Below, piece by piece: positions 1-8,634 of a stretch of DNA of 64,000 nt (its first letter is position 1; each line of letters opens with the position of its first letter). The position numbers and the translations under genes are program-made. Under the pieces are notes generated by a model. That model ran no database searches, was not told the origin of the DNA, and saw only the letters and a program-made list of their open reading frames with translations. Location of the stretch: assembly GCA_023252195.1 (NCBI GenBank), contig JAHEXI010000011.1, positions 1 to 64,000 of the forward strand, in the 5' to 3' direction. The DNA comes from Pseudonocardiales bacterium. Lineage in GTDB: Bacteria > Actinomycetota > Actinomycetes > Mycobacteriales > Pseudonocardiaceae.

Positions 1-119
1 AGACCGAGACCTCGGCCGCGTCCCGGCCGCAACCACCACCGACGAGTAAAGACCAAACCACATGCAGGGGGTCAACTTTCAGATGCCGTCAGGGGGTCAG
101 TTTTGGGTTGCCGTTGACA
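1..119 (+). mobile_element. Right end of an IS21-family insertion sequence
   Basis: Two copies of a CAGGGGGTCA motif (65-74 and 90-99), about 25 bp apart, precede a terminus ending in TTGACA at 114-119. IS21-family elements have this kind of end: multiple transposase-binding repeats inside an inverted repeat ending in CA. The reading frame just inside ends at 47-49, as istB does close to the IS end. The rest of the element lies outside the window. The family call rests on the end structure and is an inference. Confidence 0.6.
2..49 (+). CDS. C-terminal tail of IS21 helper ATPase IstB (partial)
   Basis: An open frame enters from outside the window and ends at the TAA at 47-49, leaving 15 residues (DRDLGRVPAATTTDE). 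The fragment is too short for a domain call. Its place immediately inside an IS21-like terminus fits IstB, the AAA+ helper that works with the transposase IstA and is normally the last gene before the IS end. Identity is inferred from position only. Confidence 0.4.
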   Translation, partial: DRDLGRVPAATTTDE

Positions 120-242
120 CTCCGAAGATTGGGCGGCGGGCTGCCCTGTATCCGGCTCATTTGGCCGAGTTCCTGGGCGTCGTCGACGTTTACGATCTTC
201 GGAGAGATCTAGGCAGTTGGACCTACGGCGAACGGAGGTGTT

Positions 243-1197
243 GTGCCTGTACGGTTTCCTCCCATCGAGCCCTACGCCACCGGGATGTTGGATGTGGGCG
301 ACGGGCAGGCCGTGTATTGGGAGTCCTGCGACAATCCGCAAGGCCAGCCCGCACTGTTTCTTCATGGGCCCCGGCGGAGGCTGCGGACGGGGTGCCCGAC
401 GTTTCTTCGATCCCGAACGGTTTCGGGTTGTTCTGTTCGATCAGCGCGGCTGTGGGCGTAGTCGCCCGTTGGCCAGCGATCCGGATACCGACCTAAGCGT
501 CAACACCACCGCCCACCTCATCGAGGACATCGAAAAGCTGCGTGAGCTGCACGAGGTCGACAGATGGACGGTGTTGGGCGTGTCGTGGGGCACGACGCTG
601 GGACTCGCCTACGCCCAGGCTTACCCAGACCGTGTCGCGGGCCTGGTGCTCGCGCTGGTGACAACCACCTCAGGCAGGGAGGTGCGATGGATCACCCAAG
701 ACATCGGGAGCATCTTTCCTCGCGAGTGGGATCACTTCGCCGCAGCGATCCCCGACTCGTTGCGCCGGTTACGCCTTGTGGACGCCTATGCGACTTTGCT
801 GGCCGACCCCGATCCGACGGTACGCCAGCGTGCCGCTGGTGAGTGGTGTGCCTGGGAGGACGCACACATATCGCTGGGGCCTGGCCATCAGCCCAACTCG
901 CGCTTCGAAGATCCTGACTTCCGGTTCCTGATTGCTCGATTGGTTACGCACTACTGGCGCAACCACGCTTTTCTGGAAGACAACCAGCTAATCCGCAACG
1001 TCGGGGTGCTGGATGGAATACCCGGCGTATTAATCCACGGTCGCTACGACGTCAGCGGCCCCTTGGAAACTGCCTGGCGCCTGCACCAGGGCTGGCGGAC
1101 CAGTGAGCTCCACGTCATCGACGACATGGGCCACGGTGGCGGCGACACTTTCTTGGATACCCTGACTACCTCGCTGAGTAGAGTCGCGTGTTCGTGA
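243..1197 (+). pseudogene. pip: Proline iminopeptidase, frameshifted
   Basis: The frame starting at GTG 243 (GGAGG at 234-238) encodes the family start, with FPPIEPY and GMLDVGDGQAVYWE, up to FLHG near 375. The match then continues in another frame: GPGGGC, FDPERFRVVLFDQRGCGRS, the nucleophile elbow GVSWG near 577-591, the acid in HGRYD, and the histidine in DMGHGGG. The expected HGGPGGGC junction lacks two bases around 373-376. Proline iminopeptidases (S33 alpha/beta hydrolases) release N-terminal proline from peptides. Apart from the shift the gene is near full length and keeps its catalytic triad, so the lesion is recent or a sequencing error. It lies just outside an IS21 end in gene-poor DNA. 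Confidence 0.8.
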
Positions 1198-1447
1198 GCG
1201 TGGCCGGTGAGGCTGCGGCTTAAGGGAAATTGTGCGTAAGGTCGGAGGATGACACGCTTCAGCGTACTATCAAGTCGTCAACCTTCCGATTTTCAGAAGT
1301 TGGGATAATTGTTCACCGAGTAACGCTCACGTTCGTGACCTGCGTCGCCGCATTGCTCTGGACACCGATGAACGTCGACGAACGTAGGCGGATGAGACCA
1401 AAGATGAGACCACCCGGACTCGATTGCTCGCGGATAATCGTCATGGG

Positions 1448-1528
1448 TGGTGGAGCTCCCGACAGTATTCGAACCTGCGGCAGACGGGTTTTAGGAAACC
1501 GATGCTCTATCCCCTGAGCTACGAGGGC
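1448..1528 (-). pseudogene. Degenerate tRNA-Arg(CCT)
   Basis: Read on the minus strand this begins GCCCTCG, followed by TAGCTCAGGGGATAGAGC (normal D arm), an anticodon region with TTCCTAA, a T loop GGTTCGAAT, and a 3' end CCACCA. It closely resembles an actinobacterial tRNA-Arg with anticodon CCT. The anticodon stem has an extra A and an extra C (AAAACCCG where AAACCG is expected). The T stem has mismatches, the acceptor has a C-A mismatch, and extra bases precede CCA. It is probably a relic, perhaps left by an integration event at a tRNA locus. A functional tRNA is unlikely. Confidence 0.65.
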
Positions 1529-2076
1529 CTACGTTGTACGTTTGCCCAGCATGTCGGGCGACTTTCGGTTCGTTGGGCTTGGGCAGGCTACCTCGCTCCC
1601 GACGGTCTGTGCCGCAGCTGTGCCGCGTGCCGTGGGCCAGCTTCTGGCCAGCGCCCCGACGCACGGCGCCGGTGATATGGCTAGGGGTGCGGGTCGAGAG
1701 TTGGAGATCGGGGAGCGACTCGGTAGCACCATTAACGCGGTGCCGCTGGCCGTGGTGATGCTCGACAGGTCGGGTGCGAATTTGGTAGCGCCGAGTCGGC
1801 TCGGGGCTTCCTGAGGATGATCGTGAATGGGGACGCAGGCTGGCATCCGTCGTTGGCCGCGATCGCTTGGTCCTTCGTGTTTGACTCCCTCGACTATGGC
1901 CGGCTTTGGGTCAGCGGCCGGGTGTGGTTGGGCATACCTGCAGGTCGGCGCTCCTGGTACTTTTGTTATTCGCGCTCACGCCCGGTTGCCCGTGTCGCTC
2001 ACGGGAGTTCGGGTCGGGTGCGGGCCGCCCCGGACCCGGTGGTTGACAAGTGTCGTGCCGGCCCCGGGGAGAGTAG
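1529..2076. other. Gene-poor stretch, nothing recognised
   Basis: Overlapping open frames occur on both strands, but none has a convincing start, known motif or natural-looking protein composition. I see no RNA gene or repeat here. Confidence 0.4.
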
Positions 2077-2334
2077 ATGGTGGTTAGTCAGGATCGCGGC
2101 CGGTGGGTGGCTGGCTCCAGCGGTGTGTCACTGGTCCGTATCGGCGCTTCCTCCGGCGCTGGTGTGGTGCTTCAGGAGTACATCGACGACGTATTGGTCC
2201 ATCGGTTCCAGGCGTGTGCCGCGGCATCTGACGCCATTTGGCATCAGGGTTGGCTGGGGTGTCGCACTGATGGGGAACGTGGTGCGTGGGTCGAGCACTA
2301 TGCGGACTACTTGGAGGACCGGTTGGATGCCTGA
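2077..2334 (+). CDS. Hypothetical protein, 85 aa
   Basis: The ATG at 2077 follows a good ribosome binding site (GGGGAGAG, 2067-2073). The product is a small, fairly acidic protein with a balanced composition and alternating hydrophobic residues in its C-terminal half (WVEHYADYLEDRLDA), consistent with a helical domain. I recognise no family. It is surrounded by non-coding or decayed DNA, so it could be a short lineage-specific gene or a remnant. Its codon usage and ribosome binding site make it better than the neighbouring frames. Confidence 0.4.
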   Translation: MVVSQDRGRWVAGSSGVSLVRIGASSGAGVVLQEYIDDVLVHRFQACAAASDAIWHQGWLGCRTDGERGAWVEHYADYLEDRLDA

Positions 2335-3559
2335 ACCGCCGGTGTGGCGGTCGGTGTGGGCGGCTGGCAAGACCAAGACCATGAAGGCACGCCGCACGCT
2401 GGCCCTGCCAACGCGGTGACGTCGCCGCGTTGCATGCCAAGCGGACGGGACGTTTGGGCACGGCGAGTGTCTGGGAGCATCACGCACGATAAAGCTGTTG
2501 GGTCTGTGGATTGCCGTCCACAGATCGAGGGATGCGGCGTACCGACACCACACCGCGGTCCATTCCCAGTACGGGGACCAGCTCGGGCAGTTGCTGGCGA
2601 GGCAGATCGGCAGCGCCCCACAGCTGTTCTGCTTGAAATCTACCGGTAGTAGTCGTCCTCATCGACGGGCACCGACCGCCGCTGATCGATTGCGTCGACG
2701 ACATCAGCTTCGGCTACGAAGGGAAGCTGAAATGACCGCATGGCCGCCTCGTCGTGTTGAGTAGCCGGTCGCTGTTGCTCCGCAATGTCGTACTCCGAAG
2801 CGTGCGAGAACACGTCCCAGGAAGGTTGCGCGGCGGCGCTGGGGGCGATGGACCGGGTCGCAGGATCTCGCTCCCCGGCCGGTTGCCCAGCAGTGCGAAA
2901 GAGCCCCTGATGCTTGGCGTGCCGACCATCGTCGGGTGGGGTGCGTCGTGATATCTGCTCGGTCAAGTTGTCACCCTTCATCATCTTCGTGGGTTCCACC
3001 GCACGGCCGCGGCCCGTCTCGGCGCTAGCGCGCGACACCCTATGCCGCACCACCGGCCACAGCGACTGCCGATCAGCGTCTGCGCCTGCTGCATCCGACT
3101 CCGGTAGCTCCCTGTGTTCGCGTCTCCTGGCCGCGGGAGCCGACACCCGGCACCCCTGCGACCTCTGGGTTATGAGTGGGCACGCAGCCGTTTCACGACG
3201 GTCCCACCCATACCGTCGAGGTCCCACGTGACCAGCCACCCGGCGACGCTGCCGTCTCAGCGCTTCGATCCCGTACCACCGCGTGACGTTGCGCCTCGGT
3301 CACCAGTCTGGTCACCGACCCGACTGTTCCCCGCCTGGGAAAATGTCGAGATGGCGGCACCGCGGATGAAGACGATCTGTCAATAACCCCGGATCGTTCT
3401 CGACGTCACGGGGTAGCTCAGGAGACCTTTCTGCCCGATGGCAAGCCGGCTCACACCGCAGCCGCAGTCAAAGCGAGGAGCGAAAGCGGCGCGGTCGCAC
3501 TGCCACTCACCCCACCGATGTCCGCAAACTCGGCACCGTAGCGGTCTGATAACCCGTGG
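2335..3559. other. Gene-poor stretch with one doubtful ORF
   Basis: Apart from the doubtful minus-strand frame at 2640-3239, no gene, RNA or repeat is recognised. Many overlapping frames on both strands have the arginine/proline-rich composition typical of chance ORFs in GC-rich DNA. Confidence 0.4.
2640..3239 (-). CDS. Doubtful hypothetical protein
   Basis: The last 60 or so codons look like real protein: a run containing MRSFQLPFVAEADVVDAIDQ and ending VDEDDYYR, acidic with ordered hydrophobic spacing. The upstream part is rich in Arg, Pro and Ala and looks non-coding. A start is therefore uncertain, and MMKGDNLTEQ (near 2970) is a possible internal one. No family is recognised. It may be the 3' end of a decayed gene. 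Confidence 0.25.
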   Translation of the reverse strand: MAGHVGPRRYGWDRRETAACPLITQRSQGCRVSAPAARRREHRELPESDAAGADADRQSLWPVVRHRVSRASAETGRGRAVEPTKMMKGDNLTEQISRRTPPDDGRHAKHQGLFRTAGQPAGERDPATRSIAPSAAAQPSWDVFSHASEYDIAEQQRPATQHDEAAMRSFQLPFVAEADVVDAIDQRRSVPVDEDDYYR

Positions 3560-4357
3560 TTACCGAGACCCCAGTTCAGCATGCGCGCCGAACCCGGAGG
3601 CCACGAAGCTCTGCCGGTTGCGCCCCGAGTCTACTGGTACGGCGGATCCACGCCTGTCCAGATCTTGCAGCTGTGAGTCCAAGTAGGTCTTCAAACGGGC
3701 GCGGTAGTCGCGCTCGAACGTGCGCAGTTCGCCGATCTTCTTTTCCAGGATGTCCTTCTCCTGGCTCAGCCCAGCGAGGATTTCGGTGTGTTTGCGCACC
3801 GCATCGAGCTCCAGCGACGCAGCCTTCTCCCGGGAGTGCTGATCCAGAGTCTCAGCTTTGAGACGGGCATCGTTGAGCAGGGTCTCCGCCCGGGTCCTGG
3901 CCTCATTGACCATGCCATCGGCCTTGACGCTCGCATCGGAGAGCAACTGCTCGGACCTGGTGCGAGCCTTACCCAACATCCCGTCCGCTTCGGCCTTGGC
4001 ATCCACGGTCAACCGCTCCGCCATCTCGTGGGCCAGACCCAGCACCCTGGCGGCGTGGACGTTGTGATCACCCCCTGGGGAGGTCTGGTCCCTCATCGGC
4101 GGCGGCATCGGGGCCATCACCGGCCGAGGCGACTCCACCGAGCGAAGGGCGGGCCCGGTGTCGACCGGCGCGGCACGCAACTGCTGATCAAGCTGCTCCA
4201 CCTGGTTACGGAGATCGTGGTTCTCCTCAATCAGCCGAGCCAGCTCAGCCTCAAGTAGGTCAAGGAAGGCGTCGACCTCGTCCTCGCAGTAGCCCCGCTT
4301 ACCCCTCGGCGGCTTACTGAACGCGACGTTGGCAACGTCAGCGGGCATCAACGGCAT
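3560..4357 (-). CDS. DivIVA/Wag31-like coiled-coil protein
   Basis: The 265-aa product starts with a DivIVA-type membrane-binding domain (residues about 1-60): MPLMPADVANVAFSKPPRGKRGY, then the signature EDEVDAFLDLLEAEL and a first coiled coil. A Pro-rich linker (about 75-95) leads to a second, long coiled coil (about 100-235) with repeated KAEADGM/KARTRSEQL heptads. Wag31/DivIVA marks cell poles and directs tip growth in actinobacteria. The canonical gene lies in the division cluster next to sepF, which is absent here, so this is probably a paralogue. The ATG follows GAGGTGATCC. It stands alone in gene-poor DNA. Confidence 0.85.
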   Translation of the reverse strand: MPLMPADVANVAFSKPPRGKRGYCEDEVDAFLDLLEAELARLIEENHDLRNQVEQLDQQLRAAPVDTGPALRSVESPRPVMAPMPPPMRDQTSPGGDHNVHAARVLGLAHEMAERLTVDAKAEADGMLGKARTRSEQLLSDASVKADGMVNEARTRAETLLNDARLKAETLDQHSREKAASLELDAVRKHTEILAGLSQEKDILEKKIGELRTFERDYRARLKTYLDSQLQDLDRRGSAVPVDSGRNRQSFVASGFGAHAELGSR

Positions 4358-4744
4358 CGGATCACCTCACGCACTCCCCACCTGGCGCCTCGGCCCGGTG
4401 CATCGACCTGATCTCTTAACTCCCGAGCCCGGCGGCCACTACGGTCTCGGATCGACCACTTGGCAGCCCGGATGAACACCACGGGCGACGGAACCATAAC
4501 GGACCGCTCCAGGCCCCGCGCTACCGATCCGGATGGGACTGCCCGCTCGGTGAACGCAGCCTCGGGGATTCCTCCCGTCGCGAGCCAACCATCGGTGCAC
4601 GCCGAGCGCGCGGCCGGCAAGCGTCCGACCACACATAGTCACCTCTGGTGGGCAGCGATCACAGTTCTGGCCCACGCGCGGGATCGTCGGCGACGGCCCT
4701 TCCTGCGACTGCTCGACTTGCCCACGGAGACCTAACTTGCGATC
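4358..4744. other. Intergenic region between divergent genes
   Basis: This should hold the promoters of the DivIVA-like gene (minus) and the gene at 4745 (plus). I see no convincing -35/-10 pair, RNA gene or repeat. Confidence 0.3.
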
Positions 4745-5242
4745 ATGAGCGCACACGAATCAGCAAGGCCCCACCCCAGGTTCGTGGCTACAGCCCATGA
4801 TCCGACGGGTCCTCCAAGACCAGCGCCACCCCGCGCTGACACACCCCACAAGGGTGTCTCATACACCGGGCCATCTCTGCATCCTCCATTTAGGACGAAG
4901 CCTCCAGCAGACCCGGGGTGGTTCACCGTGACGCTGCAACTGTCCACTCGGACCGTGGCCTGGCTGGCCGACCGACCCCGCGCCCGTGAATTGGTCGGCT
5001 CGGTATGGGACACCCTCACCGACCTAGAACACAAGGGTCACCACCCCGGCGCTATTGCCGCGCTGCGGTTCGTCCTGGTACACCACCAGCCCCCCACTCC
5101 CACCGGCCGATGCCCTCACTGCCGCTTCACCTGGCGCCGCCTGTGGCGCCGCCGACCCTGGCCGTGCGTGGTCTGGAGGCAAATCCACCACGAGCTGCTC
5201 GGCCCATTCGCCGGCGGCGCCCACCACCGGCAACAACCGTAA
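4745..5242 (+). CDS. Hypothetical Cys/Arg-rich actinobacterial protein
   Basis: The 165-aa frame has a Pro-rich, probably unstructured N-terminus. A conserved-looking C-terminal half follows from about residue 62: helix-forming ARELVGSVWDTLTDLE and GAIAALRFVLVHHQ, then a CPHC knuckle in an Arg/Trp-rich segment (RLWRRRPWPCVVWRQIHHELL). The CxxC plus the later Cys and His residues could bind zinc. A GTG at 4928 would give a 104-aa protein made only of the compact half and may be the true start. Small proteins of this look are common near mobile DNA in Pseudonocardiales. I assign no function. Confidence 0.5.
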   Translation: MSAHESARPHPRFVATAHDPTGPPRPAPPRADTPHKGVSYTGPSLHPPFRTKPPADPGWFTVTLQLSTRTVAWLADRPRARELVGSVWDTLTDLEHKGHHPGAIAALRFVLVHHQPPTPTGRCPHCRFTWRRLWRRRPWPCVVWRQIHHELLGPFAGGAHHRQQP

Positions 5243-5559
5243 GATCGTCGCCGGGCTCGCTGCCCAACGCGATGTCGGGACCGCTACCGGTCAGGGCGCG
5301 CTGGGCCAATGGCGAAAAGACAGCAAACGCACGTGATCTGCCGCGGGCCTTCGCGGCGAAAGGGTTCTCACGCGCGACGAACGGGCAGCCGATCACTATC
5401 TGTGGTTAGCCCGACGATATCCGCGTCGGGGTGCGCTAAGCTCGCTCGACGCATCAAATCCACCGACCAGCGACGTCAAACAAATTAGCAATACCGGAGG
5501 GGGCTAGATGAGGTGTTGAGTGCCGTTTGGGAATGGTCATAGCGAGCGATGGGGGCGAG
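5243..5559. other. Intergenic region, weak dyad only
   Basis: A weak dyad around 5408-5434 (AGCCCGACG with CGTCGGG) might be a terminator for the gene ending at 5242. No promoter is clear. Confidence 0.25.
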
Positions 5560-6225
5560 ATGGACTGGACGGAGACCTGGCGGGACGCGTTTCGCACCGA
5601 GTTGAGAGCGGAGGCTATCGGCTTCGCCCGCCACGGCTGGCCGGTGGTCCCCGGCAGCTATCCCCGCGGTTCCCACTGGGTCGGTATGCCCTCGTCACTG
5701 CGTACCGGTGCGGGGCAGCACGGTGCGGTGCCGGTGCACTCAGACTGGCGGCAATTGGCGGGCTGCGGTCCTGAGCGTGTCGCTGAGCTGTGGTCGGGTC
5801 ACCCGTTTAGCGTGCTGCTGGCCACCGGTATGGGTTTAGACGCGCTGGATTTGCCTGCCGAACTCGGTCGGGCCACCGCGATCGGGCTGCGAGTTGCCGG
5901 TGTGCCGGTCCCCATCGCCGCCACGCCGACCGGGCGGTGGTTGTTTCCGGTGTTCGGGGGTGGCGCGCTGCATCATGAGCTAGCTGAGCACCCCGACGTC
6001 GTGCTGCACGCCCAGGACGGCTGGGTACCGCTGCCGCCATCACCCTGCCTGCCGGACGTCGTGCATTGGCGGGTCAAGCCCGCGATGTGCGGCTGGGAGC
6101 TACCGCGGCTCGATGAGGTGACCGACGCGGTGCTCGCCGCACTCGACGCTGTGCGCCCCGCTCGCAGCAAGGTGAGCGCGGCATCGAGCACCACGCTGGC
6201 AGGGTCAGCTGAGCACACCGGCTAG
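5560..6225 (+). CDS. Primase/polymerase-like (Prim-Pol N-domain) protein
   Basis: The 221-aa product begins with a helix and the family-like segment IGFARHGWPVVPGSYPRG. It continues with FSVLLATGMGLDALDLP, GRWLFPVFGGG, and a C-terminal HWRVKPAMCGWELP. This layout (GWPVxPG opening, DALDLP strand, W-F core) matches the short actinobacterial proteins usually annotated as bifunctional DNA primase/polymerase N-terminal domain. They are much smaller than true plasmid prim-pols, and I do not see a full catalytic acidic triad. ATG 5560 with an upstream G-rich GGGGGCGAG is preferred over TTG 5527. The function is unproven, and such genes are common beside integrated elements. Confidence 0.55.
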   Translation: MDWTETWRDAFRTELRAEAIGFARHGWPVVPGSYPRGSHWVGMPSSLRTGAGQHGAVPVHSDWRQLAGCGPERVAELWSGHPFSVLLATGMGLDALDLPAELGRATAIGLRVAGVPVPIAATPTGRWLFPVFGGGALHHELAEHPDVVLHAQDGWVPLPPSPCLPDVVHWRVKPAMCGWELPRLDEVTDAVLAALDAVRPARSKVSAASSTTLAGSAEHTG

Positions 6226-7500
6226 GCCCACCGCCCAGATCAGACCTAGTTCTTGGCTGTCTCACACAACGGAATCTGGCCGCTGCGCGCCGCTTCATTA
6301 CCCGGACCCCTCAGCGCGGCCACCGCTCTGGTGCCGCGGGGGGCGGTGGTGATGGGTGCACGGACGGGGCTCCTGAGCGTGCCTCTTCGCCCGAGATCGT
6401 TCTGCGGCTGTAGCTTGTGTTTCGTCGTGAAAGAGCTTGGGCACAGCCGAGTTGGGCATCGCATAACCCCTGAGCAGCGGTTTTGGCTCGGCATGACTGA
6501 CGGTGAAGGACCACAGGTGCGTTCCCACGAGAAGCACATGGAGGGCACGGCTTGGGGTGTTCCTGTCCCCGGCGCTCGCACCCGCCAAGCCCTTCTCGGC
6601 TAGAACGTTTGAACCCGAGCTGCACCTGAAACTAGGGCTCGTGGCATGGGAAGACCCCGTGAGGCTGCCGGGTCGGGGGTCCAACAGCATCACGGGGACT
6701 CCCAGGGGCATCGGTATGCGCACTGGCAGCGTTACAAGCCCCTGCCAACAACCCCGGTGGTTCACTCCTTGGAGATGCTCAGTACCTCGTGAGCTTAGGA
6801 ACCCGCACTTAACGCGTATCGACTCGACCTGGATTCGTGGCAGGGTTCCTTCTTGGCGTCTGTGGGCACCTGATGGGCCAAATGGGTTGCTGAGTCGGAC
6901 GTGTCTGGCTACTATCTGTGGCATGCGCCCCGGACCCCGGCGTTAGTGTCACGAGTGCTCGGCGATTCGCGGCGAGCACTGGCCTGTCCGGGGGTAGTCA
7001 TGTGCCTTGCAGGACCGTCGCGATCGTCCGAAGTCGCGCGTCGTGCGGGTATCACCCCCCTGTCACGAGGCCGGCCCTGAGCGTGCCGTCAGGTATGGCG
7101 GGCACTGGTGGAGGGGTCTCACAAACTCCGGTGGGCTACGGCCTGGCCGGATCCAGCGACCGGCAGCCGGAACCCGGAGCGGGGGCTCAGGGGAGGAGTA
7201 CAGCGGCCGGTCGCGGCGGTGGCACCACCCTTGGCGAGGGGCATCGGTGGCGCCACCGCCTACATTCCCCCTCGGAGACAGGCGCCCACCGCTGCCACAG
7301 GTTTCTGCGGAACACCACGACCGCACAGTCAAGTCTGGGCGCTGTGCTCGGCTTCCCACGCTGTCCAATCCGCCCGCGGAATCGGTGTGCTGCTGCCGCG
7401 TACCCCATGGTTATCCATGGCTTGCCCTTGTGGATGACTTGAGTCCGCCAGCGGCGCTACGGGACGTGATCGGCCTGTGGCGCTCGGATAAGGGCGGTGG
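6226..7500. other. 1.3-kb stretch without a convincing gene
   Basis: Long open frames lie opposite one another (minus 6298-6924 and plus 6503-6946), but neither has a known motif or a good ribosome binding site. I see no RNA gene I can name, no CRISPR and no tandem repeat. It may be decayed coding DNA or an unannotated structured transcript. Confidence 0.4.
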
Positions 7501-7508
7501 CTGGCGGC

Positions 7509-7537
7509 TTGACAGCGCTGGCGGTGGGTGTTAGAAA
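7509..7537 (+). promoter_or_regulatory. Consensus-like housekeeping promoter
   Basis: TTGACA at 7509-7514 is followed, after 17 bp, by TAGAAA at 7532-7537 (or 16 bp to TTAGAA). This is close to the sigma-70-type consensus and unusual in this GC-rich window. It points toward the intrinsic terminator at 7700-7732 with no clear ORF between. Confidence 0.5.
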
Positions 7538-7543
7538 GCGTGC

Positions 7544-7735
7544 CGACAACAACAGTGGGCAGTCCAGGAAGCGCTCGCACGAGGCAGCGCAAGGGCAGCT
7601 GTACAAGGGAACACAGGAGGTTGAGGAACGGTCGAGATGGAGGTGGTCGCCGCGACGTTTCGGCGTACATCTGGAATCCAGACAGGTTCATTCCCTCTCA
7701 AAGGGGCCCGGCCATTCGGCCCGGGCCCCTTTCCC
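7544..7735 (+). ncRNA. Candidate small non-coding RNA
   Basis: About 190 nt lie between a consensus-like promoter and a strong GC hairpin followed by TTT. They contain local dyads that could fold: a CGCCG/CGGCG stem around 7648-7665, CTGGAATCCAG around 7671-7681, and the terminal hairpin. No ORF with a good ribosome binding site ends before the terminator. I do not recognise an Rfam family; RNase P, tmRNA and 6S-like signatures are not evident. Confidence 0.4.
7700..7732 (+). terminator. Intrinsic terminator hairpin
   Basis: The arm AAAGGGGCCCGGCC pairs with GGCCCGGGCCCCTTT across an ATTC loop, with one bulged G. A short T run follows. This is the strongest classical terminator in the left third of the window. 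Confidence 0.7.
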
Positions 7736-7854
7736 GTGTACCCACCCGTCGGAGCTGTCCGAGCCGTCGGGTGCCGTTTCGGGACTTGATCTAGGCTGAC
7801 GGGGTGGTTGCCATGAGACTGCTCGGTGAGAGCCCGCGTGGCGGGGTGGTCTAG

Positions 7855-8565
7855 GTGGCTGAGCGGGGCGCGGTGACGCGGGCGTTGCTGGGGATCGCCC
7901 GCGACGTCGAGGATGACCGCGCGCTGGCCGAGCAGGTCTGCCAGGCCTATGTGGGGGGCCTGGACGTCGATGGCGCGGCGATCTCGCTGCTGACCGCGAG
8001 CAACGCGCACCAGACGCTGTGCGCTACCGATGCGACGGCGGAGCTGCTCGAAGATCTCCAGTTCAGTTTGGGTGAGGGCGTGTGCGTGGAGGCGGCGGTG
8101 ACCGGGCGCCCGGTGCTGGTCCCTGACTTACACCACAGCACCGAGGTGAGTCGCTGGCCCATCTTCGCCGCGGCTGTGGTGGAGCAGTCCGACGTCGGGG
8201 CGCTGTTCGCGGTGCCGTTCCAGTGGGAAACGATCAACCTCGGAGTGCTGGACCTGTACCGCACGGCTCCGGGTTCGCTAAGCGACGCGCAATTACGGGA
8301 TGTGATGCGCGCGGCGGACATGGCCGCGCTGATGTTTTTGGGGTTGCGCACCGATCCCAGTGAGGGCGCGTGGCTGGATCAGTCGTTGCACGGCCGCGCG
8401 GAGATACATCAGGCCACGGGCATGATGGTGGTCCAGCTCGGGGTCAGCGCAACGGACGCGCTGGCCCGGCTGCGGGCCTATGCTTTCGTCGAACAGCGGT
8501 TGCTCAGCGACGTCGCCCACGACGTGGTGTCCAGGCGGTTGAGCTTCACCCCGGACACGGTGTGA
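7855..8565 (+). CDS. GAF-ANTAR domain regulator (first of pair)
   Basis: The 236-aa product has an N-terminal GAF domain (about residues 10-165; FSLGEGVCVEAAVTGRPVLVPDL and ALFAVPFQWETINLGVLDLY are typical). The C-terminal ANTAR domain spans about 175-232, with the conserved EIHQATGMMVVQLG and A-x(3)-LR pattern. ANTAR domains bind tandem hairpins in nascent RNA and prevent termination; the GAF domain probably senses a ligand or redox state. The GTG start at 7855 follows a weak site. The second GAF-ANTAR gene follows 69 bp downstream on the same strand, so the two are probably co-transcribed. Confidence 0.85.
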   Translation: MAERGAVTRALLGIARDVEDDRALAEQVCQAYVGGLDVDGAAISLLTASNAHQTLCATDATAELLEDLQFSLGEGVCVEAAVTGRPVLVPDLHHSTEVSRWPIFAAAVVEQSDVGALFAVPFQWETINLGVLDLYRTAPGSLSDAQLRDVMRAADMAALMFLGLRTDPSEGAWLDQSLHGRAEIHQATGMMVVQLGVSATDALARLRAYAFVEQRLLSDVAHDVVSRRLSFTPDTV

Positions 8566-8634
8566 GCCGCGAAATGACAGCGCGCGGTTGTCTAGGAGAG
8601 CCACTCGGTGGCGGTCATTGGCGGAGGGACTGAG

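Noticed and set aside
1448-1528. Left attachment site of the tRNA-Asn element
   Set aside because: The sequence is tRNA-Arg(CCT)-like and does not match the tRNA-Asn 3' half.
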